The notes beneath the pieces are model-generated. The model did no database searches and had not been told where the DNA came from. It saw nothing but the letters and a program-made list of their open reading frames with translations. Shown one piece after another: positions 19,118 to 27,658 of a stretch of DNA of 27,658 nt. Source of the DNA: Phaeoceros laevis. Its lineage: Eukaryota; Anthocerotophyta; Anthocerotopsida; Notothyladales. The stretch covers positions 1 through 27,658 of the forward strand of contig JBNGIQ010009021.1 in NCBI GenBank assembly GCA_049999765.1, written 5' to 3'. The position numbers were made by a program, and so were the translations under genes. Numbering within the stretch: the stretch's first letter is position 1; each line of letters begins with the position of its first letter.

Positions 19118-20411
19118 GGTCGACAGGCTAGCTGCGGATACAGATTTGAGGCAACTGCAAGATGAGATACAGGGAACCGGCACGAGGAAGATATGCCAAT
19201 TGACAATAGCAAAAGCACAACTTGAGTCTGGGAGACGAATTGAAAAACAAGACCACGACACAGTCCTGAACTAGCTTAGCTGTCAATTGCTTGGAACCTG
19301 CAAAGGAATGCTCAAGAGGCACCCACTGCCTCAGCAGAGCAGCGGAGAAAGGCAAGCAACCTAAGCGGAGCTCTACAGTTGAGTGCAATTGCTTCCCACT
19401 GGCTGCTAAGCAGCAAGGAAGGGTTAGATTCACCGATCCAGAGTTAGCGGGGCGGCTTTCTTCCGGACCGCGTCAGAGCAGTTGTAGAGACATCCGAGCC
19501 TCTGCAGTAATGAGGAAAGCAACGGGCAGCAATTTGTAAACTGGGCTAGCCACAAGGAACGCGAGGGGACAGCTGCACAACGGGAACGTTCCAGGTGTCC
19601 TTGTGCGTGAGTGCGGAGGAGGGCGCAGATGTTGCAGCGGCTGGCTTATCGAAAAGGGCCAGGTGGGTTCGCACCGTACCAGTCCCCTAGTAACCCCACA
19701 GGATAACCTTAGTCAAACCGGCCTCCGCTCGCGTAATATTTGTTCGGAGATAGATTCTCGGGTGAGGTCCACAATTTGTGCCATTAGGTCACATGAAATC
19801 TCAGTCATAAGCATGGGCATCGTTACTGCGCACATGCCCATCAACCGCCGTCGTCAGTAGTCCACCACTTGGCTGTTCCTCCGTCCTTCCAAGTGGCCGG
19901 CGGGCAGCGGTTCGAGCAGAGGCTCGACACGCTTATCACAGTAGCATAGTTTTAGCGCTTTTTTGCATGCTTGGACAATATTTGCCATTATATTTGCCAC
20001 GATTTTGCAGCGTACATAGGAGATGTGCTGGCCACAGGAAACAATGCGATTGGATGAGTATCTGTCGCTGCGGCGGGTGGCGCACGTGCAGGAGCATGTA
20101 TGACCCGACCATACGGCAGCCAGTCATTGCACATGCCGCCGCTTATATAAAAGGGATGCAGGACTTATGTATGCAAACAGTCCGAACTACTACGAAGTTT
20201 CTCCACCGAGTGCCTTCTTTCCTTCCAGAGCCAATCAGGTGCGGAACAGCACGAAGTTCCATATCCATTCTGTGGAAAGTGAATTGATCTCCGGAACACA
20301 TGGACACAAGGAAGCGGTTCTGTCCGCTGCTTCTTGTGGCAATTTCACGCTCGTCCACATGTCGAGCTTGCAAATTCTATCCCCAGCCAGTGAAGGTTTC
20401 TGACAAGTTGG
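19118..20411. other. intergenic region upstream of MFT-like and downstream of pseudouridine synthase
   Basis: This 1.3-kb stretch should contain the MFT-like promoter and the 3' UTR of the pseudouridine synthase. Three short inverted repeats cluster at 19813-19927. A TATATAAAAG run at about 20145 precedes a 78-codon plus-strand frame (20167-20403) with no recognisable domain. No RNA gene was seen. Confidence 0.45.
19813..19927. repeat. cluster of three short inverted repeats
   Basis: ATGGGCAT (19813-19820) pairs with ATGCCCAT (19834-19841). CCACTTGG (19865-19872) pairs with CCAAGTGG (19889-19896). TCGAGC (19912-19917) pairs with GCTCGA (19922-19927). All three stems are perfect, with loops of 13, 16 and 4 bases. 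Confidence 0.6.
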
Positions 20412-22597
20412 TTAGAGAGCTGGACAACCAAGCCGTTGGAGGGCAAGCCATGTATCCTCGAAATCTTGCGGTGGGCCTCGAGTGAAGTTGTGTTGCAATC
20501 CTGTCCAAGGATGGGTGAACCTGGACAGAGAATTGTGATTGAGCGACAATCCTGTGCATGAGCAAGCCACCAAGTCCAAAAGACAGATTTGAAGTACCCA
20601 ATTGTCATGGCATGGAGACAGGGCCGTTGTATCCGTGCCACGAGCTGCCGTGCTTTCCCATGCTCAGATGATGGAAGACGGGGAATAAGGCGTGACAGAA
20701 CAGCACCCTCCGTCCCTCCGTACTGCTCATCACCAAGGACAGGGTTCCCAAGATGTTGTGCATGAACACGAATCTTTATGCACAAATTGAAAGTGAGTTA
20801 GCCTCAGTGTGGTACGTTCATGTGACGAAAGGCTGAGCAGTTTTAAAAGCTGACTGATACCTGATGTGTCCGCCCAGTTTCCAGCTTCCACTCGATGAGG
20901 GTACAACCACCCTGTCCTAGTACCTCCAGTACTCGGTACCTGCAGGCCTATGAACCTTAGAGCAGAAACCATGAAAACTTGACAACAGAGGGAAAACAAT
21001 CAGCCAGCGTGTTATCAGCTCGATGTCAGATGATATGTTGAGGACACATACACCAATGGCAGACCAAGTAATCATAAGTATCCTGAAGAGACCAAAGGTT
21101 CGAATTGAGCACAGGCACATGTCACACCGTGTGTAGAATACGTAAGCAAGTTAGTAAGGCTTGATAACAATCATCCTGGCTCATCAAGTAGAGCTTTGAA
21201 CTACAAGACAATCATTGATATTAGATAATCCCAAGAATGAAAGATTCAAAGCACCTGCTTGCAGCAAACCGGGCTGTGCTGCTCCCAGCTGGTCTTAGTA
21301 TGGCAGCCATACGCTTGCGGTCACGCACATCTCGGCCAACAGGAACTTCAACGCGTCCAGATGTCAGAGAGGGCACTCCGCAACTCATACTCACATAAGT
21401 CCGTGACACACTCCTCGCCTTAAACTGCTCGCATAATTGTGCGTGGGAGTGATCATCCTGATAAAGACAGGACGCAGAAGCCAATCAAACAGCCACTACA
21501 CACCCATGCCAACCATCACAAAAGCAACACATTTCCACTCCAGGTCACCACAAACACCAGAGCAACTGCCACTGGACAATAAGAACAGCCACCAAGAATT
21601 TGCAATGACAAACCTTGGCCACCACAAGAAGCCCGCTGGTGCCTTTATCAAGCCTGTGGACTATGCCAGGTCGGATAACTGGAGGAGGTCCGTCCACAGT
21701 TTCAAGCAGCCCCCCAAATTCAATCTCTTCGTCATCTGACAGACTGGAATCACCTTCCGCAGAATCATCGGACCCACAGAGACCAAGGCTTTGAGATGGG
21801 GATCCACTCCCATACTGCATAGCAGGCAACCCGCAATGGTGTAGGAGGGCATTGACCAAGGTGCCCCCGGGATGCCCTGGTGCGGGATGGACAACCTGAG
21901 ACACCAAGATTCCGAAAAGAGACTAAGCAATGCTCTCAACAAGGTGCCATATTGAACCGGTACACTGAAACAATGTAGGAGTTCCTGACCTCTCACCATG
22001 TGCGCGGGCTTGTTGACAACCAGCAGGTGATCATCCTCAAACACAATATCCAAGGGAATGTCCTCAGGGTCTGCCTTGAGGGACGGTGGTGCTAATAGCT
22101 TGCATTGCACATGATCACCCTCTTTCACCGACGAAGACACCTGGTACAGCTAATGACATCAAGCTACAATCCCCGCCTGTAATCTGATGCTCTAGCACAT
22201 TCCATGGCAGGGCATACAAACAGGACAAAATGCAGACCTTGGTGACGGGCTGGCCATTGATAACTGCAAGCCCTTGCTTTATAATGCTCTGTACTCGTGC
22301 CCTGCTCACTCTGGGAAGCTGCTCTGCTAACCATGTGTCAAGCCGCACCTTCCCAGTGCCAGCAGGCACAAGGCCAGAGTAATCAGCTGCGCCAGACAGT
22401 GAGGTATCCCCAGAAGGGCTTCTCTCAAGCGTCTGCATGCATGTCACCATAATCTGAGCTGAAGACAACCTCCGACTCCTCCTGCACAGACAGGTTGGAA
22501 CCGAAGGACCATCTCCGCCAAGACATCGATGAGAGGTTTGAAGCAAAACCCGCATTTGTACAGGGAGTGGGCGGAGAAGTGCTTGTGCCATGACCAT
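20412..22597 (-). CDS. RluA-family RNA pseudouridine synthase, probably plastid-targeted
   Basis: The enzyme converts specific uridines in RNA, probably plastid rRNA, to pseudouridine. Seven exons (22238-22597, 21997-22140, 21614-21895, 21255-21457, 20861-20939, 20598-20773, 20412-20520) join in frame to 450 residues. The first 55 residues are Arg/Ser-rich and acid-poor, as in a transit peptide. An S4 RNA-binding domain begins about residue 84 ([20 protein letters not shown]). The catalytic motif is [15 protein letters not shown], with Asp near 251. Later motifs are [46 protein letters not shown] and a C-terminal [12 protein letters not shown]. An acidic insert of about 45 residues ([15 protein letters not shown]) precedes the catalytic motif; plant chloroplast PUS2-type proteins also carry an acidic insert there. 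The acceptor before IRVHA is weak (ATAAAG). ATG 22597 is the first ATG; the frame continues upstream without one. Confidence 0.92.
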
Positions 22598-22941
22598 ACT
22601 ATGCTGAATACACAATATTGCTCCCGGTCCGGAGCACAATATCCCTCAGAGCCGAAAACCACCGGAGGTTACCCAACACTGCGATTTGTCGTGACATAGC
22701 GCAGGCACATGTCTTGTAGGCATCGTCATCAGAAGCACTTCACACCATCACCGCAGCGTACTCAAGTAGATACAAACTCTTTGAGGCTCTACTCTTCAAG
22801 CAAGTAGTGGATGAAGGCTCGGCAAACATGTTTGGGGGCACAGACTCTAAGTTCCAGTGTCTACGATGGATGAAAGTTAGGGCACCTGCAACTTCGTGGT
22901 TTAGTCTAACATAGTTACGCACATGTGCTCCAAACACGGTG
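22598..22941. promoter_or_regulatory. 344-base divergent promoter region
   Basis: The start codons of the pseudouridine synthase (minus) and the VIR3-like gene (plus) face away from each other across this stretch, so it must hold both 5' UTRs and promoters. ATATTGCTCC (22615-22624) and GGAGCACAATAT (22631-22642) form an imperfect inverted repeat with a 2-base bulge, 18 bases upstream of the synthase ATG. No TATA box is obvious. Confidence 0.55.
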
Positions 22942-24820
22942 ATGGCATCTCTGCCAGTGCCTCATGTGTTCAATTGGAAGACCGGGAATCTATGTCCACG
23001 CTTTCAAGGCATTCCGCAAGGAACATTTGTTTGCACAGTAGTCCGGGACCGAATCTCATCGTCGTCCAGGACGATTTCGCTCAGAGCTGGTGCTAAGCAG
23101 CGCAGCTGGCAAGAGTACGAGGATGCTGTGCAAAGCAGGGACCTAGGAAGGGCACTACAGCTGCTTGAGAATCTCAGCATATCAGTCCCTGAAGTAGTCG
23201 ACGAGGAGCGAGGTACCTCACCTACTGTGCACCTGGTATGGAGTCTTGTTCTGTATCATACTGCGAACTGGCCCCAACGCACAAACAACTTCAGTGCCTG
23301 CTAGATTGGTGAGGGTCGACAACCTCAGCAGCGTCCCATGGAACGGAGAACAGGATTTCTTACATGTCTTGGACGCCTGCTGCAGCGCGTCCGACATCAC
23401 TCTGGTTGGGAAGGCTTACAGTTGGCTGCAGGGCAGAGGAGTTTTGCCCAATTTCGGCAGATACAAGGCTCGGGGTAAGTTTTGTAGGTCACTGTGTCCA
23501 TGCTCAGCATTGTCTATGAACCTTGCTCAAGTGTTGACCGGCCTTTACAGCTTCCGAGGGAGTTCGAGTGGTCACACCAGCTGTTCTACTAGCCTCGACT
23601 GGGCTTGAAGGTACTGTTATTATTGCGACAGAGCTAATCAGCGAAGGTCTCTGTTTACCTGACTTACACGTGAGCTCGTGCTATAAGCAGCTTCTAAACT
23701 ATCTCCCAAGAAATGGGGACTTTCTGGGAATTCGGCCGCTGTCCTGATCGGGGCACTAGCTCTCTTCTCCTACTGCGTTGACAACAAGCTGGAGGTGCGG
23801 CCCATGATAGCTCTGCTGATGGGCTTGGGCTTGTTTGATGCTATCTACCTTGGAGGAACTGGATATGGACAGGTGTTAAGTTTCTGGCGTCCATATAGGC
23901 AAAGATTGCTTGTGCATGAAGCTGGCCATGTTGTTGCTGGTAAGCCGATCGTGAAAAACACTTGTCTCTTGGTGGCTAGAATGCCTAATCACTTCCTTAC
24001 TGATGGGTGGTGGTTTGTGCAGCTTACTTATTAGGCGTGCCAGTTGCAGGAGTCATTTTAGATGCTTTGCAGGCCTTGAAAATGGGGATTAAGGGACAGG
24101 TGAGGGACAACTGGATTTGTCATTAACTTGGAACTATGGTGATGAAATCTGGTTCTTTCACTTGCTCTAAGGTGCCCTTTGTTGCACCCTGCCTGGCAGT
24201 TCAATCCCTCACTAAGCCTATCTCACCCATCTTACCCAGTTATGCTTGTCAGCCATTTGCAGGCTGGTGCCCAGTTCTGGGATGAAACTCTGGAGGAGGA
24301 ACTGAAACAGGACCGGATAACAAAAGCCTCTATTGACAGGTCATGGTGTACCCTGTGGATGATTGCGCAATGCTAGTCCATCTGAGTCCTGAAACCAGAT
24401 TGGCACAATGTCTGAAACATTTGCTGTTCGTTCTGCATCAGATATTGTATCGTCATGTTTGCTGGCATAGCGGCTGAGGCTATGGTGTATGGAGAAGCCC
24501 AGGGCGGTGAGGGAGATGAGAACCTTTTCAAAGCTGTCATTTCTCAGCTCCAGCCCCCCTGGAAACCGTCTGAGGTTTGTCTTCATCCACCTGGAATAGC
24601 CTTCTTTCAAATTTTACTGTACTCAGGCAACTGATTTTGTATTGAAAACTTGCACATCGGGCTCATGTTGCAGATGTCCAACCAAGCACGGTGGGCTATA
24701 ATACAAGCATTGCAGATCCTGAAGGACCAGAGAAGTGCACACCGGGCAGTCGTAGAAGCCCTAGAGAGAGGAGAAAACTTAGGTGTCGTGATCAGGGTCC
24801 TTGAAGCGGCGGTTGTCTAA
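22942..24820 (+). CDS. VIR3/M41-like plastid membrane protein with HEAGH motif
   Basis: This belongs to a plant family of plastid proteins resembling the protease domain of FtsH (peptidase M41) without the AAA ATPase; Arabidopsis VIRESCENT3 is one member. Eight exons (22942-23212, 23295-23474, 23551-23610, 23691-23939, 24023-24099, 24263-24339, 24442-24574, 24674-24820) join in frame to 397 residues. The N terminus (about 1-55) is transit-peptide-like. Two hydrophobic segments (AAVLIGALALFSYCV and IALLMGLGLFDAIYL) precede LLVHEAGHVVA, which has the HExxH zinc motif at about 246-250. Then come AYLLGVPVAGVILDALQALK, GQAGAQFWDETLEEEL, MFAGIAAEAMVYGEAQGGEG, DENLFKAVI and MSNQARWAIIQALQILK. The start was set at ATG 22942. 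It is divergent from the pseudouridine synthase and convergent with CysA. Which paralog it is, and whether it is proteolytic, I cannot tell. Confidence 0.88.
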
Positions 24821-24978
24821 GAGACTTGAGAATTGCCTACCAGGACTTGTCAGCTTTGAGAATTGCTGCCACATCCATTTATTTCATTTTTACGTATCCT
24901 GTGCAAAGTAGAGGTGTCCATTCCCCGTTTCAGCCCAAGAGGTTGGGACTCGAGAAATGGGAACGGTTCTATAGGATT
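24821..24978. other. short convergent 3' gap
   Basis: Only 158 bases separate the VIR3-like and CysA stop codons, so their 3' UTRs probably overlap or abut on opposite strands. No other feature was seen. Confidence 0.6.
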
Positions 24979-27658
24979 CTATGCCTCTAATTCGGCAGGG
25001 TCAAAACCTTTCAGTAACATAGGTTTCATCTGCAGGTGGATTCGTTGGCCCACATCCAGCGGTCTATCTTCCCAGTCATATCGCTGAAACAAGTATTCCA
25101 GAGAGATGCCATCATCGTACTCAACCTCGACAAGCACCTTGAATACATACCAGTAACATCTGTATTAGTTGCTTGCACAAGCTGGAGTATGATCAACCCG
25201 CCAAGACGACGTCAGATCAGCATAGAATTGAAAAGAATGGGAAACATACCTCAGGGCCCATGTTGTTCACATCCTTCACTGTTGCTGGAGTCGTTGGTAA
25301 GTCCAACCTCTCTTCCAAGAAGATTTCCACATCGTCAGTCCTCACAAGCACCTAATGCCATGAAACAAAAAAGACGTCACATGAAATAACGAACATCGTG
25401 AGGTGCAATTTTTCACACCGGAAAAACTAAAAATGTGGGATCCAAGTATGAACGAGAACACAAAGGTCATGGTATCTTACCTGAGGTTTCTGAGTCCTGA
25501 AACCAGATCGCCTAACTGCGAGGCAGGTAGAGGGAACTATGTTTGGCTGTAACATACATCAAGTGACTACACGTTACCTTTGCAGACATGCGATGAGATG
25601 ACCATTACCAAACGCCTGGCAGAAACCAGTGGAGAAATCATCAGGGAAGTAAGGAATCAAGGTCAGACCCTGATCACAAAATCTCTACTTGGTGGCAAGA
25701 GAGATAGGGAACTCGTTCAGGTGAATCACTCACATCTGATACGAAATTCATCACAAATGGAGTGGCTGGCCTTTCATAGACGTCAATAGGTTTACCCTCC
25801 TGCAGTTTGAGCAGACAGTTAGGTTCATCTTTATCAGTGATCATGATAGCACTTTTCTTCCCATACAAACACTACACGTATACTCAAACATGTTCAAATA
25901 CCTGTACAACATTGCCCCTGCGGAAAACAATCATATGATCTGCCATCTCCATTGCTTCGTTCTAGACAGAAATATCACAGATACGCAGTGAGAAAATCTG
26001 GTTTCAGTGCTCAACTTTGTCAACAGGAGAAACACAGGGTTTGCTTTCTGGGCTTCCACCGTTAGATGAAAACAGTGAATGCATACCAACCTGGTCATGC
26101 GTGACGAAGATAGTTGTTATTTGCAGAGCTTGCTGGAGTTTCCTCACCCAGCTTCGTAGTTCCTGCACTTCAAATTTCACGCAAAGAGTCGTCTTGTTAA
26201 CTATTTCTGTAATCATGGAAGCCCACATATGTCGTCATCAGTACCTGCTTCACAACCAAGTCCAGTGCACCAAATGGTTCATCAAGGAAGAGCACACGTG
26301 GTTCAGTTGCAAGAGCTCGGGCAAGTGCAACCCTTTGCTTTTGCCCTCCTGACAGCTGCACAGCATGGCACATGTTACACAGTCTGTAAGAAGGAACGCT
26401 CAAAACATGACATACAGCTTTCACGACGTATTCTAGATGACACACCTGGGGAGGATATTTTTCTCCTTGATCAGAAAGTTGGACAAGCTCCAGTAGATCC
26501 TTCACTCGCTTGGCAACACTTTCCTGTAAGTAAGGCAGCATATCCTTATGAGTGGCCATGTCCATGTTACAACACGAGGAGCGTAGAGCCCACCGATAAA
26601 AACCTACCGGTGGTACTTTCCCTCGGCGCTTAGCTGTTCTCAAACCATACCCTATGTTGTCCGCTACTGTCATGCGCTTGAACAAGGCATAACTCTGAAA
26701 CATGAACCCTACGTTTCGGTCCTGAACTGGAACATTTGTGAAATCTTCGCCATCAAAGATGACTCTACCAGAAGTTGCTGGCTCAAGACCTGCTATTATA
26801 CGAAGTAAGGTGGTTTTTCCTGAACCTGAAGGACCTGCAGGGAAACTGAAATTAGCCATTACCTTGTTTCTTGGGATTTCCCACTTGCGAGCGACGTAAC
26901 TATTAGCACTGCAATGAGTGAGCAGAAAATACCTACTAAAGCCACCAACTGCCCGCGTCCAATTTTTGTGGACACATTGTTCACAGCATTTTTCGGTCCA
27001 GTTTTGGTCGAAAACTGCCAGTTACAGGGTAAGGGGATGGCAGCACAGATGCAAAAATTAAAAAAATTCAACAAGGTCCAACCAGGAACAATGCGAGGCT
27101 TCATACAGCGTTCTAAAGTGATGCAGGAAGTTTCCGCACACATTCAATCAGTTTTCACATTCTTTTTTCAGCATCCCATTCTGAATCCTGTCGAATCCAG
27201 CTTCTGAAAGCGGATGTGATGGCGTTCCACACAGCACTTCAACAAGTTGAAAGAGGGAGACAAACCATACTGTTTTCACAACATTTTCGATGACGACTTC
27301 TGTAGATCCTCGCGCAGAAATCTCCTTCACAACTCGGTCACTCAGCGTGGCGAGGGCGTTCACCTCGGGGACATAGACCTCTTCCTCCTCTTCCAGCTCC
27401 AAGTCCCTGCCCTTCTTCTTCCAGGGAGCCTCAGGTAAAGTCGGTGGTTGCTGGACTTCTTTCGAAGGCACCTTGGTGCCTGGACCACCTCCACGGAAGA
27501 GAGCTCCGAGCCCCGATAAGAACGAACCGCATGGTACCGGGCCACGTTGCGGCTGCCGCGTCCCCCGCAAGACAAACTCAGCGCTGGAACCGGCCCCGTT
27601 GCAGGGGCCCAACCGCGCAAGAGCGACTGTAAACGAATTCCTGTCAGCTCCCCCAATC
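24979..27658 (-). CDS. cysA: sulfate ABC transporter ATP-binding subunit CysA, nuclear gene (5' end outside window)
   Basis: CysA is the ATPase of the sulfate importer of the plastid envelope in green algae and some bryophytes; its partners would be CysT/CysW permeases. Eleven exons join in frame: 27271 to beyond 27658, 26933-27014, 26608-26834, 26446-26523, 26245-26355, 26091-26162, 25902-25961, 25734-25799, 25481-25546, 25250-25351, 24979-25137; about 469 residues are inside the window. The N-terminal part is Arg/Gly-rich, then Glu-rich, consistent with targeting and linker sequence, and has no ATG before the edge. ABC motifs are all present: Walker [13 protein letters not shown]-loop FMFQSYALF, signature LSGGQKQR, Walker B VLFLDEP, D-loop GALD and H-loop [15 protein letters not shown] and [14 protein letters not shown] are typical of the CysA/PotA group. 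A C-terminal regulatory domain follows. Spliceosomal introns show it is nuclear, although cysA is a plastid gene in several relatives. Confidence 0.93.

Noticed and set aside
20167-20403. 78-codon plus-strand frame behind a TATATAAAAG run
   Set aside because: No recognisable domain, and it lies in the 3' flank of the minus-strand pseudouridine synthase. The ATG is only about 20 bases after the TATA-like run, too close for a usual start site.
21085-21120. GGTTCGAAT motif resembling a tRNA T-loop
   Set aside because: No matching acceptor stem, D-arm or anticodon arm could be built around it.
22599-22639. Upstream extension of the pseudouridine synthase reading frame
   Set aside because: The extension begins at TTG, not ATG. 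The first ATG is at 22597, so the gene was started there.
1-27658. Mobile elements, CRISPR arrays, operons or bacterial-type regulatory sites
   Set aside because: No transposase or reverse transcriptase frames, terminal repeats or CRISPR-like arrays were seen. The intron-rich structure shows eukaryotic nuclear DNA, where bacterial-type signals do not apply.

Overview
The window is eukaryotic nuclear DNA from the green-plant lineage. Its genes are split by many short GT-AG introns of roughly 50 to 500 bases, and the exon phases join cleanly. The gene set is plant-like: an MFT-type PEBP protein, a DWARF27-like carotenoid isomerase domain, a plant-type vacuolar amino-acid transporter, a plant-type MAD2 and several proteins with plastid-targeting-like N termini. 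An intron-rich gene for the sulfate ABC ATPase CysA argues for a streptophyte alga or bryophyte-grade plant rather than a flowering plant. The species cannot be fixed from the sequence.

Layout, left to right: a possible last exon of an unknown gene (5-59, +); a decayed fragment of the CSTF2 gene (596-921); MAD2 (1463-3122, +, seven exons); an AVT3-like amino-acid transporter (3674-5057, -, two exons); an alpha-1,4-glucan phosphorylase with an N-terminal ACT domain (6334-12185, -, 22 exons, about 1040 residues); CSTF2/CstF-64 (13132-16110, -, 11 exons, 535 residues); a DWARF27-like gene (about 16455-17316, +); an 80-base tandem triplication (17861-18100); an MFT-type PEBP gene (18143-19117, -); an RluA-family pseudouridine synthase (20412-22597, -); a HEAGH-motif VIR3/M41-like plastid protein (22942-24820, +); and the 3' part of the CysA gene (24979 to beyond the right edge, -).

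The genes do not form one pathway. They are a typical mixed nuclear neighbourhood with two divergent pairs (CSTF2 with the D27-like gene, pseudouridine synthase with the VIR3-like gene) and two convergent pairs (MAD2 with AVT3, VIR3-like with CysA). A plastid theme recurs: phosphorylase, D27-like, pseudouridine synthase, VIR3-like and CysA all look plastid-associated. The most unusual items are the ACT-phosphorylase fusion, an intron in the D27-like gene that coincides with a tandem duplication of exon sequence, and the CSTF2 fragment about 13 kb from its likely parent. Exon coordinates were worked out by eye from reading frames, splice dinucleotides and family similarity; no transcript or database search was available.
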